Source of the DNA: Sphingopyxis sp.
Lineage (GTDB): Bacteria; Pseudomonadota; Alphaproteobacteria; Sphingomonadales; Sphingomonadaceae
NCBI GenBank assembly: GCA_013823985.1
Contig: PNNB01000071.1
Coordinates: forward strand, 1 to 64,000
DNA length: 64,000 nucleotides
Direction: 5' to 3'
Positions within the stretch are counted from its first letter, which is position 1. The number at the start of each line of letters is the position of its first letter. Positions 43,201 through 52,221 of the stretch are shown here, piece after piece. The notes under the pieces were generated by a model. That model saw nothing but the letters and a program-made list of their open reading frames with translations, was not told the DNA's origin and did no database searches. Position numbers and translations under genes: made by a program.

Positions 43201-43778
43201 AAATCCCGACCTAGCGACTGTTGCAGAAGGACAAGATAGTCCTCTTGCGGCATTTCAACGGCCCCCAAGCTCTGCAAGTGGGAGGTCATGAACTGGCAAT
43301 CGAGCAAGGTAAACCCGCCAACGCGCATGCGGGCAACAAGCCAGGCCAACGCCACTTTCGAGGCATCCGTTGCCCTTGAAAACATGCTCTCTCCAAAAAA
43401 TGCCCGGCCCAGCGCGAGGCCGTACAGCCCGCCGACCAGCGTTTCTCCCTCCCAACATTCAACGCTATGTGCGTATCCGCGCCGATGCAGTTCGCAAAAG
43501 GCATCCTCGATATCCGGATTGATCCAGGTGTCTTGGCGATCCTCATCTTTGGCTGCGCATGTCGCGATGACACGCGGAAATGCCGTATCTGCCGTCACAC
43601 GGAACCGGTCCTGCCTAATGGTTTTGGCCAGCGACTTGGACAAATTGAAACCATCCAGCGGCAGTATCGCGCGCATTTCAGGCTCGATCCAGAATGTGTC
43701 AGGGTCATCGCGCGCGTCGGACATAGGGAAAATGCCGCTCGCATAGGCCCGCATCAGCAGATCGAGATCGATGGGCAA
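43017..43778 (-). CDS. aat: Leucyl/phenylalanyl-tRNA--protein transferase
   Basis: Aat adds Leu or Phe to proteins with N-terminal Arg or Lys, marking them for ClpAP. The core reads LLMRAYASGIFPMSDARDDPDTFWIEP, INPDIEDAFCELHRRGYAHSVE, GGLYGLALGRAFFGESMFSR and LLDCQFMTSHLQSLGA, all family signatures. The core ends near residue 200; an extra C-terminal tail of about 50 residues ends in LTQTS and lies antisense to the end of the DUF2155 gene. The length of 253 aa is longer than the usual 220-235. Confidence 0.94.
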   Translation of the reverse strand: MPIDLDLLMRAYASGIFPMSDARDDPDTFWIEPEMRAILPLDGFNLSKSLAKTIRQDRFRVTADTAFPRVIATCAAKDEDRQDTWINPDIEDAFCELHRRGYAHSVECWEGETLVGGLYGLALGRAFFGESMFSRATDASKVALAWLVARMRVGGFTLLDCQFMTSHLQSLGAVEMPQEDYLVLLQQSLGRDFQASVVLSASPASSGVSAGAGVWGALDGFLAAGAGAASEDLSSTASSSPGKLILQALTQTS

Positions 43779-43957
43779 AAATGCGGTCCTTTTCCTAATC
43801 GGATTAATATGTGCGCGATTGGTAATGATTATTCTATCTCGAATTGCACCCGTGCATGCAATGGCTTATAGCCACTTTACTAGCCCCGGTTGTGTCGAGT
43901 CCACGCAGGACCTGCGCTGCCGGGGCATATCATTTCACGTTAAGTCAGGGACCACAT

Positions 43958-44737
43958 ATGACCCGCCGCCGCAAAATCTATGAAGGCAAGGCCAAGATCC
44001 TTTATGAAGGTCCCGAACCCGGCACGCTGATCCAATATTTCAAGGACGATGCGACCGCGTTCAATGCCCAGAAAAAGGGCACTATTTCGGGCAAAGGCGT
44101 GATCAACAACCGCGTGTCGGAACATGTGTTCACGCGCCTGTCGCATATCGGCATCCCGACCCATTTCATTCGTCGCCTGAACATGCGCGAACAATTGATC
44201 CGTCAGGTGGAAATCGTCCCGATCGAGGTCATCGTGCGCAATGTGGCTGCGGGTACGCTGTCGAAACGCCTTGGAATCGAAGAAGGCACGCCGCTGCCCC
44301 ATACGCTTCTTGAATATTGCTACAAAGATGACAGCCTTGGCGACCCGTTGGTGGCCGAAGAGCATATCGCCTGCTTCGGCTGGGCGAGCCAGGAAGAGAT
44401 GCAGGATATCAGCTCGATGGCGATCCGCATCAACGATTTCATGTGCGGCATGTTTGCCGCCATTGGCATTCGCCTGATCGACTTCAAACTGGAATTCGGC
44501 CGGCTTTTCGATGGCGATTTTTCGCGGATCATCCTGGCCGACGAAATCAGCCCGGACGGTTGCCGTCTTTGGGATATCGAAACTGGCGAAAAGCTCGATA
44601 AGGACCGTTTCCGCCGCGACTTGGGCGGTGAAGCCGAAGCCTATCAGGAAGTTGCACGTCGCTTGGGCCTGATGCCTGACGAAAGTGAAGGGGCCGTCCT
44701 AGACATGGTCAGCCATCGTTTGCGCAAGGGAAAATAA
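43958..44737 (+). CDS. purC: Phosphoribosylaminoimidazole-succinocarboxamide synthase
   Basis: PurC (SAICAR synthase) joins aspartate to CAIR in purine synthesis. Seen are [31 protein letters not shown] at the N-terminus, [20 protein letters not shown], and [10 protein letters not shown] with ILADEISPD. These are the family motifs, and 259 aa is the normal size. The ATG at 43958 starts the conserved protein; the longer frame to 43844 is not needed. The M16 peptidase gene follows after 6 nt; purS and purQ lie 3.2 kb on. Confidence 0.96.
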   Translation: MTRRRKIYEGKAKILYEGPEPGTLIQYFKDDATAFNAQKKGTISGKGVINNRVSEHVFTRLSHIGIPTHFIRRLNMREQLIRQVEIVPIEVIVRNVAAGTLSKRLGIEEGTPLPHTLLEYCYKDDSLGDPLVAEEHIACFGWASQEEMQDISSMAIRINDFMCGMFAAIGIRLIDFKLEFGRLFDGDFSRIILADEISPDGCRLWDIETGEKLDKDRFRRDLGGEAEAYQEVARRLGLMPDESEGAVLDMVSHRLRKGK

Positions 44738-44743
44738 ATCCGG

Positions 44744-47641
44744 GTGGCCGTGCATCGGTTATGGCCTGTCTTCGCGACGGCTCTGTTATTCTTCGCAAGC
44801 TCCGCCAACGCAGCGCCTGACAAAGCCGTTTCCGGCACCGAGCGAACGGCGCCGTGGAACGCCGAAACTTCGGATCTGGAACCGGATTCCAGCATAATCT
44901 ACGGCCAGTTGCCCAACGGGCTTCGCTACGCGATCCGGCCCAATCAACGTCCGCAAAATCAAGTCGTCGTGCGGATGACCGTCGATTTTGGCTCCGCTGC
45001 AGAATCCGAGGACGAACAAGGGCTCGCGCACTTCATTGAGCATATGGCTTTCAACGGCACGACCAATGTTCCCGAAGGGGAAATGGTCAAAATGCTGGAG
45101 CGTCTGGGGCTATCCTTTGGCGCCGACACCAATGCGTCGACCGGCTATACGCAGACACAATATAAGCTCGACCTGCCCCGGGCCGATCCGGCTTTGCTGG
45201 AACGTTCTCTGTTTCTGTTGCGGGAAACCGCAAGCGAGATTCTCTTTAACGCAGGCGCGGTCGACAGGGAACGCGGGGTCGTCATCGCGGAAAAGCGCGA
45301 GCGGGAAAATTTTGGATTTCAAAGTGCGCGGGCGGCGAACAATCTCTTTTACCCGAACACCTATTTCGCGACGCGTTATCCCATCGGACAGCAGAATATT
45401 CTCGAAACTGCCCCGGCAGACCGGATGCGCGCGCTCTATAAAAAATGGTACCGTCCCGACCGGATCAAAATCATCGTCGTCGGTCCTGTTGATGTGTCCA
45501 AGGTAGAACAGGAAATTGCCCGCAAATTTGCCGATTGGTCGAATCCGGGTTCGGCATTGCAAGACTTCGATACCTGCGCGTTGGACACAGACCGAAATGC
45601 AGCCGCCGATATGTTTGTGCATCCCAAAATTGGCGAAGGCATCAGCGTCCAGCAATTCTTCCCGGATCGCAAACGCCCCGATACGATCGAGCGGGCATTG
45701 ATCGAATTGAAGATGCAAATCGCATCGTCCATCATCGTGCAACGGATGAGCCGGCGTTCCCGCGAAAATGATGTCCCCTTCCTGAGCGGCGGGACAAGCT
45801 TCGGGATCGGCTTTTGCGACGCATATGCCCGGGTCGGCTTCAGCGCATCGGGCAAGGACGGAAGCTGGCGCGAGCTTTTGCCATTTGCGGAACAGATCGT
45901 CCGGCAGGCGACACGTTATGGTTTTAGCGAGGCCGAAATAGCCGAGCAGGTGAAGCGCTTCGATTCCAGCTATGACAATGCCCGCAAAAGTGAAGCCACC
46001 AAGCCGAGTGTCGCAATTGCCAATGAACTCACAGCCATTGACCAGGACGTATTGAACTCAGCGGCCTATCGCCAACTGCTCTGGCGGCAGCTTCGACCGT
46101 TTATGACCAAGTCCGCCATCGATGCCGAATTTGCGGGCTGGTTCGGTCGATTGGACAAGCCCCTGTTGTTCCTCACAACTAAGGCGGCGGAAGGTTTCAC
46201 CAAAGATGACGTTCTGCGTCACTTTGCAGCAAGCCGCCAAACCGACATAGCGCCCCCTGCCGACCGCAAAGAGCAGGATTTCGCCTATACCGATTTTGGC
46301 CCGCCCGCGACGGTCGTTTCGGACACGCGGATTGCGGACCTTGGTATCCGCACGCTGCGTTTCTCCAATGGCGTACTCCTCAACATCAAAAAGACGGACT
46401 TCGAAGACAACAGGATACGTTTTTCACTCCGTATCGACGGTGGCGAACTGCATTTTGGCAAGCAGAATGCGCCCCTCGCCGCTTTGATGTCCGGTGCCTT
46501 TATATCGGGCGGGTTGGAAGCGCACGATATAGAGGATCTCCGCTCCTTACTTGCGGGCACCACGGTTTCGACCGGCTTCAGTGTCTCGGACGACGTGTTC
46601 GGCAGCAGTGGTGCAATTGCTCCCACCGATCTGGATCGGCAGTTGCAAGTCATGGCGGCGTACACAAAATACCCGGCCTATGCGGAAAATGCCCTGCGCC
46701 TCTTCCGCAGGCCACTTCCGGAACTCTACGCCCGGCTGGACGCAACGCCGGGTTCGGTGATGGGCACATCGACCCCGAAGATCATGACGGACAATGACCC
46801 ACGGTTTAGCATTGCTCCTTTGGAAACCATGCAATCGGTCAATTTCACCATGCTCAAGGCCGCGTTGGCCGACAGCCTGCTGAAGAACCGGCTGGAGATT
46901 GCCCTTGTCGGTGATGTTGACGAAGAGGCGGCGATCGCCAGCGTCGCCCGTACATTCGGGGCACTCCCGCCCCGCACGACAGAGGCGATTTCCGATCCCG
47001 AAGCGCGCGCGACGGCCTGGAGCACGACACGTGGGATTTTCAATCTGCCGCATAAAGGGGAACCCAACCAGATGGGCTGGCGCCGGATATGGCCGACCAC
47101 GGACGACAGCGACCAGAAGGTCAGCCAGGGCATGGACTTGCTTGCGCGGATCGTGACGATCAGGCTGACCGATGAACTGCGCGAAAAACTGGGCGCCACT
47201 TATGGTGGCGGGGCAAGTTCATTCATGTCCAATGTCTACCCCGGCCGCGGAACCTTCGCCATCGCGACCAGCGGCGATCCTAAAGACCTGTCCGCCATTG
47301 AGGCGGCCGTTGACGCGATAGTCGCGGAACTGCGTGAGGCACCTGTGAGCAAGGATGTGTTCGAACGCGCCCGTAAGCCTGTGCTCGAAAGCTATATCGA
47401 TTGGAAAAAACAGAATGGAAGCTGGATCGGCATAGCCTCCATCGCGCAGTCCAATCCCAAGAGGCTCGACCGCTTCCGTAATAGCGAAGAACTATTTAAA
47501 ACCATCACAGCTGAAGATGTCTGGAAACTCGCAAAACAATGGCTCGAACCATCCACATCGTTCACGTTTCGCGCTGTGCCGGACGAGCTTGTGGATACCG
47601 ATGGCAGTTTGAAACAGGCGCCCCCGGCACCTGTAAAATAA
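44744..47641 (+). CDS. M16-family zinc peptidase, 965 aa
   Basis: A signal peptide (1-23, ANAAP) precedes two M16 repeats. The first (about 45-270) has the inverted zinc motif HFIEH near residue 98 and the downstream Glu in DRERGVVIAEKRE, so it is catalytic. The second repeat (about 550-950) lacks HxxEH and is the usual inactive half, with LREKLGATYGGGASS. It is probably a periplasmic oligopeptide-degrading peptidase. GTG start, 6 nt after purC. Confidence 0.93.
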   Translation: MAVHRLWPVFATALLFFASSANAAPDKAVSGTERTAPWNAETSDLEPDSSIIYGQLPNGLRYAIRPNQRPQNQVVVRMTVDFGSAAESEDEQGLAHFIEHMAFNGTTNVPEGEMVKMLERLGLSFGADTNASTGYTQTQYKLDLPRADPALLERSLFLLRETASEILFNAGAVDRERGVVIAEKRERENFGFQSARAANNLFYPNTYFATRYPIGQQNILETAPADRMRALYKKWYRPDRIKIIVVGPVDVSKVEQEIARKFADWSNPGSALQDFDTCALDTDRNAAADMFVHPKIGEGISVQQFFPDRKRPDTIERALIELKMQIASSIIVQRMSRRSRENDVPFLSGGTSFGIGFCDAYARVGFSASGKDGSWRELLPFAEQIVRQATRYGFSEAEIAEQVKRFDSSYDNARKSEATKPSVAIANELTAIDQDVLNSAAYRQLLWRQLRPFMTKSAIDAEFAGWFGRLDKPLLFLTTKAAEGFTKDDVLRHFAASRQTDIAPPADRKEQDFAYTDFGPPATVVSDTRIADLGIRTLRFSNGVLLNIKKTDFEDNRIRFSLRIDGGELHFGKQNAPLAALMSGAFISGGLEAHDIEDLRSLLAGTTVSTGFSVSDDVFGSSGAIAPTDLDRQLQVMAAYTKYPAYAENALRLFRRPLPELYARLDATPGSVMGTSTPKIMTDNDPRFSIAPLETMQSVNFTMLKAALADSLLKNRLEIALVGDVDEEAAIASVARTFGALPPRTTEAISDPEARATAWSTTRGIFNLPHKGEPNQMGWRRIWPTTDDSDQKVSQGMDLLARIVTIRLTDELREKLGATYGGGASSFMSNVYPGRGTFAIATSGDPKDLSAIEAAVDAIVAELREAPVSKDVFERARKPVLESYIDWKKQNGSWIGIASIAQSNPKRLDRFRNSEELFKTITAEDVWKLAKQWLEPSTSFTFRAVPDELVDTDGSLKQAPPAPVK

Positions 47642-47794
47642 TCAGCCTTTGGTTTTATATCCGCATACAATGCCGAGAATGAACGAGATAAACAGGCCAA
47701 GCTGAACCTCGTCATTGGCCACGCCGGACCAGCCGAGCATTTCATGCCCGAAGGCAAAAAGCCCGATGAACATTGCCGTTGCCAATCCAACCAT
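47642..47794 (-). CDS. Small membrane protein, 50 aa
   Basis: This short ORF reads on the minus strand from the ATG at 47794 to the TGA at 47642-47644, convergent with and directly abutting the M16 peptidase gene. It is preceded by a near-perfect ribosome site (GGAGGA, 4 nt spacing). The product has two hydrophobic stretches (about 2-17 and 31-45) around a polar loop with Trp and Asp/Glu, and a Lys-rich end, like small inner-membrane proteins. I recognise no family. Confidence 0.65.
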   Translation of the reverse strand: MVGLATAMFIGLFAFGHEMLGWSGVANDEVQLGLFISFILGIVCGYKTKG

Positions 47795-47973
47795 AGGTTC
47801 CTCCAATTGGCCTAAATGCCGCCACGAACCATTGTGGTCACCGCGCTTACACCGGATACCCTCAATGCGGGATTGCGTAACATGGTTAAAATTCGGTTAT
47901 CGCGCACTGCCCTCTTGTTTCAAAATGCGTGCGTTCTATAGGAGGCGAACGGTCCGTAACACAGGTGTAGCCC

Positions 47974-48207
47974 ATGAAAACCCGCGTCTTTGTAACCTTG
48001 AAAAACGGTGTTCTTGATCCGCAGGGCAAGGCCATTCACCACGCAATAGAAAGTCTTGGATTTTCAGGCATCCACGACGTGCGTGCCGGACGTTTGATCG
48101 AGATTGAGCATGAGCCCGGCCTTTCCCAGTCCGATCTGGAGGCGATGTGCAGCAAATTGCTGGCAAATATGGTCATCGAAAATTTCGAGATTGAGCAGGC
48201 TGCCTGA
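47974..48207 (+). CDS. purS: Phosphoribosylformylglycinamidine synthase subunit PurS
   Basis: PurS is the small bridging subunit of the three-part FGAM synthase with PurL and PurQ. The 77-aa protein has [26 protein letters not shown] and the [10 protein letters not shown] strand, the family hallmark. It overlaps purQ by one base (TGATG), so the two are coupled. Confidence 0.95.
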   Translation: MKTRVFVTLKNGVLDPQGKAIHHAIESLGFSGIHDVRAGRLIEIEHEPGLSQSDLEAMCSKLLANMVIENFEIEQAA

Positions 48208-48872
48208 TGCGCGCCGCCGTTATCCAGTTTCCCGGATCCAATTGCGACCGCGATATGGCTGTTGCGATACGGCAGATTATGGGCGCGGAGACGAGCCTCG
48301 TCTGGCATCGCGAGACGGCGCTTCCCGATAATCTGGACCTGATCGCGATCCCCGGCGGATTTTCCTACGGCGACTATTTACGCTCAGGTGCGATGGCGGC
48401 GCGGTCACCGGTCATGCAGGCCGTTGTCGCGGCGGCACAACGTGGCGTTCCGGTTCTGGGTGTATGCAACGGGTTCCAGATTTTGACCGAAGCGGGACTT
48501 CTTCCCGGGGCACTGATGCGCAATGCCGGCATCCGCTTTGTCTGCCGCACGGTGCAGTTGAAGGTCGAAAACAGCCAGTCGATCTTTACCAGCCAATATG
48601 ACAGCGGGGAAACCATCGCCATTCCGGTCGCGCATCACGATGGCAATTATTTCGCGGACGCCGAGACACTAGACCGTCTCGAAGGCAATGGGCGCGTGGC
48701 ATTCCGTTACGCGGAACCCGTCAACGGTTCGTCGCGCAATATTGCGGGCATTCTCAACGACTCCGGAAATGTCCTCGGCATGATGCCGCACCCCGAACGC
48801 ATGATCGAGGATGTGCACGGGGGATCAGATGGTCGCCGACTCTTTGAAGGGCTGATCCGTCAGATCGCTTGA
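48207..48872 (+). CDS. purQ: Phosphoribosylformylglycinamidine synthase subunit PurQ
   Basis: PurQ is the glutaminase that feeds ammonia to PurL. The triad is visible: the nucleophile Cys in [11 protein letters not shown] near residue 87, then MMPHPERM with the catalytic His and Glu near the C-terminus. The N-terminus [20 protein letters not shown] is typical. Length 221 aa is normal. PurL would be expected next but is not in the window; two minus-strand genes follow instead. Confidence 0.96.
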   Translation: MRAAVIQFPGSNCDRDMAVAIRQIMGAETSLVWHRETALPDNLDLIAIPGGFSYGDYLRSGAMAARSPVMQAVVAAAQRGVPVLGVCNGFQILTEAGLLPGALMRNAGIRFVCRTVQLKVENSQSIFTSQYDSGETIAIPVAHHDGNYFADAETLDRLEGNGRVAFRYAEPVNGSSRNIAGILNDSGNVLGMMPHPERMIEDVHGGSDGRRLFEGLIRQIA

Positions 48873-49229
48873 CGCGTCAGGATCAGGCCGGGCTGCCTTC
48901 AACCGGCGCGGAAAAAGAAATCGCCCAAGAACGACAATTACCGTCGGCCAGAACATGGTGTTGTATATGTCGTGCAACGCGGCATCCAAACTAGCCTCAT
49001 CAGGGGCTGCACCGCTTAAATCCGCATATTCGTTGAACAGTTCCGCCAGAAACACGACTAACCAGCACCACAGGCTGTCGGGCCTGCGCCGGAACAATAT
49101 TGCCGAAACAAACAAGAGAAGTAGCGACATATGAATATGCATCGCGTCATTCGTCAGACCGACATATTCAATCAGCCTGATCTTGTACGCGATCCAACGT
49201 TCAGCCAAGTGCTGTAAAATTTCCTGCAT
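48825..49229 (-). CDS. Small membrane protein of unknown function, 134 aa
   Basis: There are two or three hydrophobic helices (about 34-46, 52-66 and 90-107). Between them [33 protein letters not shown] is polar and acidic and resembles VanZ-like or DUF2238-like integral proteins, but I cannot assign a family. It overlaps the end of purQ by 48 nt on the opposite strand and its ATG shares a base with the stop of the transporter gene upstream. Confidence 0.75.
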   Translation of the reverse strand: MQEILQHLAERWIAYKIRLIEYVGLTNDAMHIHMSLLLLFVSAILFRRRPDSLWCWLVVFLAELFNEYADLSGAAPDEASLDAALHDIYNTMFWPTVIVVLGRFLFPRRLKAARPDPDASSDLTDQPFKESATI

Positions 49230-49960
49230 TACACTTTCGTTTTGAACGGCGAGAAATCCGTATCCTCGTCAAACAGGTCTACACCCTCTTTTCGCTTGAG
49301 CCAGCCAACCACGATGTAGGTCACGGGTGTAAGAACGACTTCCCAACCCACTTTCAAAAGCCAATTGGTAATCATGACGGTAACAACTTGTTCCGTGCTC
49401 CACACGCCCAAAAAGGCGAGTGGGTAGAATATCACGCTGTCCACCCCCTGGCCGACAACGGTAGATCCGATCGTCCGCGACCAAAGATGCTTGCCTGCCG
49501 TCCAGATTTTCATCCGTGCCATGACATAGCTGTTTACAAATTCGCCCGCCCAAAAGGCGGTGATCGAAGCAGCGACGATGCGCCAGACTTGGCCAAAAAC
49601 CGACTCATACGCCGCCTGCCCTTGCCAGCCGGCTGCCGGAGGCAAGGATACAACCACCCAACTCATAAACGCCATAAAGATCAGGCCGACAAATCCTGCC
49701 CAGATAACACGGCGCGCGCGGGCATAGCCATAAACCTCGGTCAAGACGTCGCCGATGACGTAGCCCAGCGGGAAAAAGAGAATGCCCGCACCAAAAACCC
49801 ATTGTTCGCCATTGATATTGAGCGCTGCCGGTTTCGCAGCGCCAATCACATTCGATAACAGCAGAACAGCCACAAAAGCGGCCATGACAAAATCATAATA
49901 ACGAAAGTGGCGCCCGCTGGCGGCATTGGCGCTTTCGGTCAAAATCGGTGTATCCTGCAT
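49229..49960 (-). CDS. Queuosine precursor transporter (YhhQ family), 243 aa
   Basis: The protein has six or seven hydrophobic helices and the YhhQ/QPTR signature: WVFGAGILFFPLGYVIGDVLTEVYGYARARRVIWAGF, EFVNSYVMARMKIW and TIGSTVVGQGVDSVIFYPLAF. It imports queuosine precursors (queuine, preQ0 or preQ1) for tRNA modification. It faces the tRNA-Arg gene. No preQ1 riboswitch is visible in the 58-nt space before the tRNA. Confidence 0.93.
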   Translation of the reverse strand: MQDTPILTESANAASGRHFRYYDFVMAAFVAVLLLSNVIGAAKPAALNINGEQWVFGAGILFFPLGYVIGDVLTEVYGYARARRVIWAGFVGLIFMAFMSWVVVSLPPAAGWQGQAAYESVFGQVWRIVAASITAFWAGEFVNSYVMARMKIWTAGKHLWSRTIGSTVVGQGVDSVIFYPLAFLGVWSTEQVVTVMITNWLLKVGWEVVLTPVTYIVVGWLKRKEGVDLFDEDTDFSPFKTKV

Positions 49961-50018
49961 GGCGAAGACATAAGCAGCTTTGCAGCCGCGCGCAAAGTGG
50001 TTATTGCGCTCCCAGCGC

Positions 50019-50095
50019 GCGCCCTTAGCTCAGCTGGATAGAGCGCGAGACTTCTAATCTTGAGGCCACAGGTTCGACTCCTGTAGGGCGCGCCA
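50019..50095 (+). tRNA. tRNA-Arg (anticodon TCT)
   Basis: The acceptor stem GCGCCCT (50019-50025) pairs with AGGGCGC (50085-50091), followed by discriminator G and encoded CCA. The D arm, the anticodon stem CGAGA/TCTTG with loop CTTCTAA (anticodon TCT, 50053-50055) and the T arm ACAGG/CCTGT are all complete. From the anticodon stem onwards the gene sequence is repeated as the attachment site of the element to the right. Confidence 0.96.
50049..50095 (+). repeat. attL, 47-bp attachment repeat (3' part of tRNA-Arg)
   Basis: It begins with GACTTCTAATCTTGAGG in the anticodon arm and ends with the CCA of the tRNA. It is identical to 60073-60119. Integration keeps the tRNA gene whole. Confidence 0.92.
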
Positions 50096-50153
50096 AATTT
50101 TCTTATAATTTACAACGCTTTATAGATTTTCAGATTGTTACTACGACTGGTAG

Positions 50154-50174
50154 TGGTAACTTTATGGTAACTTT
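50154..50174 (+). promoter_or_regulatory. Tandem GGTAAC repeats near attL, candidate integrase arm sites
   Basis: TGGTAACTTT occurs at 50154-50163 and again at 50165-50174, with an 11-bp period (one helical turn). The same GGTAAC/GTTACC core forms the long palindrome inside the other end (59934-59956). Arm-site function is inference. Confidence 0.45.
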
Positions 50175-50290
50175 GTATGAACAATTACCTGTTTTATTTC
50201 AACGTTTTATGACCGCGCAGATGAAGGGGCTGAGGCCCTTGCTATTTCTGCCCCTTATCCTTTATGTTGGTCTGCAAGGGGCGACGCTAG

Positions 50291-51478
50291 ATGGCTGATG
50301 TACTTACATTTTCGATTGGCCCAGATGCTGATGTCACCGTCCGCAGTTGGGATGAACTACAACGATGGCTTGAGGGAGAGCGAGGGAAATGGAGTTGGCT
50401 TGTTCGCGGTGATCTCAGGACGGATCGGCAGGGTGTAGCAAGCGCAATTCAGAACGCTTGGGACGCCGTAATTACCGACGTCAATTCGCTGAAAATCCAT
50501 GGGCACCCTCTTGCAACAGCGCAAGCTCCACTAGTTCCTTTAAGTACGGGGCCAATTCTTATATCAACTTCGTTAACTGGCGCTACAGTGCTAGATATCC
50601 TTCAAACTTCCGGCGACCAATCGGCATCATTTGCTGCTGGTTTCATCCAATCAATTCATGGTTTAGGGGTTGCCAACACTCCCGCCGATCTGCTCGGCGC
50701 TATGCTTTGCGTCACATCAGGGTTGGATAATACAGCCCAATTGTCGGACTTACTGAAGCGCGAACGCACCAATTTCCGAAATATGACTCGCAACTTGAAT
50801 GAGCGGGTGTCGAAAGAAGCCATCGACCGAAATGAAGAAAACGCAAGATTAGTTCGGCGAGTTGTAGATGTTGCCAGACGCAAATTTGTTTTCAAAAAGT
50901 CGAAGTGGGAGGCAGCGCAACAACAGATACATAAAGCAGCGTTCGACGCCGTCTCACAAATTACCGGTACAGAAGCCACGTATAAAGAATTTATGAAGCT
51001 TAAGGCGCCGGCTCAATATTGGAGTGACAAGGCAACTGAACATGCAAATAAGGAAAAGAGCGCGAGACGGAAACTTTACGTCTTTTTCCCTCTAACAGGT
51101 ATTGTTGCGGCGCTTGCATTCATTTGCACAGCTAATTTTCTTTTAAGTCACCCCGATACTGCACAAAGCAAGGCGCCCGTGGCTTTATATGTGGTGATTT
51201 CTGGAGGGCTACTTTTGCTGTCTACTCTCGCTTTTTGGGTGGGACGACTGCTGACCAAGCTATTCTTAAGCGAGCACCACCTGAGGAATGACGCGGAAGA
51301 ACGCGCCGTAATGGCGACAACTTATCTCGCGTTGAGCCATGAAGGCACAGCGTTGGAGACAGATCGTCAGATAATATTAAGTGCGCTTTTTAGGGCAACT
51401 CCGGATGGAATCGTAAAAGATGAGGGTCCTTCGGATACGGGCATTCAGGCAGTAATTTCGAGGCTTTTGGTCAAGTAG
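50291..51478 (+). CDS. DUF6161-like membrane protein, satellite cargo, 395 aa
   Basis: Residues 1-250 are soluble and partly helical, with long charged coiled-coil-like stretches (about 150-250). Two hydrophobic helices follow at about 258-282 and 295-318. The C-terminal part reads LSEHHLRNDAEERAVMATTYLALSHEG and LFRATPDGIVKDEGPSD, which I recall as typical of DUF6161 proteins; this is recognition by eye. The gene is AT-richer than the core chromosome and sits beside attL, oriented opposite to the satellite core, the usual place for accessory genes. A role in defence or superinfection exclusion is possible but unproven. Confidence 0.7.
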   Translation: MADVLTFSIGPDADVTVRSWDELQRWLEGERGKWSWLVRGDLRTDRQGVASAIQNAWDAVITDVNSLKIHGHPLATAQAPLVPLSTGPILISTSLTGATVLDILQTSGDQSASFAAGFIQSIHGLGVANTPADLLGAMLCVTSGLDNTAQLSDLLKRERTNFRNMTRNLNERVSKEAIDRNEENARLVRRVVDVARRKFVFKKSKWEAAQQQIHKAAFDAVSQITGTEATYKEFMKLKAPAQYWSDKATEHANKEKSARRKLYVFFPLTGIVAALAFICTANFLLSHPDTAQSKAPVALYVVISGGLLLLSTLAFWVGRLLTKLFLSEHHLRNDAEERAVMATTYLALSHEGTALETDRQIILSALFRATPDGIVKDEGPSDTGIQAVISRLLVK

Positions 51479-51516
51479 TCATTGCGAATCTGTTCTACTT
51501 CTGTTCTCATAGAAGG

Positions 51517-51783
51517 ATGATGATTCAACCTGCAGACGACGAGCTTAAAATGATGATCGATATTGCGATCAACTTGGCCCCCAATTACGCCATTCGAAGG
51601 CTCATCCTGCCTTCCAACGCTATCGATCGCCGATTAGCCGTCGAGGTGCTTACCGATCGGATAATTAAGGCACTGGCACGGTATCAGATAATGCGGGAGG
51701 CTTTGGCACACGAAGAGGCGATAGGCACATTGCCGTTGTTTCCTGACGATGATTTTCATAGAAAGTTTAAAAGGAAGAATTAA
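51517..51783 (+). CDS. Hypothetical protein, satellite cargo, 88 aa
   Basis: The small soluble protein has no recognised domain: helical, with LAPNYAIRRLILPSNAIDRRLAVEVL mid-protein and a basic C-terminus (HRKFKRKN). It lies 38 nt after the DUF6161-like gene and 25 nt before the exported protein, so it is probably in the same transcript. Function unknown. Confidence 0.55.
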   Translation: MMIQPADDELKMMIDIAINLAPNYAIRRLILPSNAIDRRLAVEVLTDRIIKALARYQIMREALAHEEAIGTLPLFPDDDFHRKFKRKN

Positions 51784-51808
51784 GGCTTGCCGTGTGGGGG
51801 GTAAAGTT

Positions 51809-52210
51809 ATGAATGTTTTGCGGCTTTTTCTTTTAAGTCTAGGTTTTGTAGTCTTAATGTCATCATTCCCGATTCCGGCATCAGCGGCGAATTGGGTCTA
51901 TATTGCAACAGGTACAAACGGAGACGAGTTCTATCAAGATACTTCGTCAATACGCCGTTCCGGAAATACCGTAACTATCTGGGAAAAATTGGTTCGCTCA
52001 AAAATACAACCAGATGGTGAATCATATAGGCTCATACGGTTCCGATATGATTGCTCAGCAGAAACAATCACAACGTTGACTGTTACCCATTATAACTCTG
52101 AAGGCAGCCCGATTAAGTCGTTTACATTGAACCAATACGAGCAGAGAGCTGTGGCGGTGATCCCCGATACAGTCGGCGAAACAAAGTTCCAAGCCCTTTG
52201 CCGTAGCTAG
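51809..52210 (+). CDS. Exported surface-adhesin-E-like protein, satellite cargo, 133 aa
   Basis: The signal peptide (1-26, ending ASA) is followed by NWVYIATGTNGDEFYQDTSSIRRSGNTVTIWEKLV and a paired Cys (YDCSAET and ALCRS). This is the pattern of the small exported surface-adhesin-E-like family often annotated in proteobacteria. The ATG at 51809 gives a clean signal peptide; upstream in-frame sequence overlaps the previous gene. It is convergent with the small terminase gene, 11 nt away. Role in the satellite unknown. Confidence 0.65.
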   Translation: MNVLRLFLLSLGFVVLMSSFPIPASAANWVYIATGTNGDEFYQDTSSIRRSGNTVTIWEKLVRSKIQPDGESYRLIRFRYDCSAETITTLTVTHYNSEGSPIKSFTLNQYEQRAVAVIPDTVGETKFQALCRS

Positions 52211-52221
52211 TAATGGTTCAG

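Noticed and set aside
43820..43850. Fur-like GGTAATGATTATTCT before purC
   Set aside because: It matches the classical Fur box only in part and lies upstream of aat and purC, which are not iron genes. Not enough to call.
49961..50018. preQ1 riboswitch before the queuosine precursor transporter
   Set aside because: Only 58 nt separate the gene from the tRNA, with no preQ1-type stem-loop and A-rich tail.
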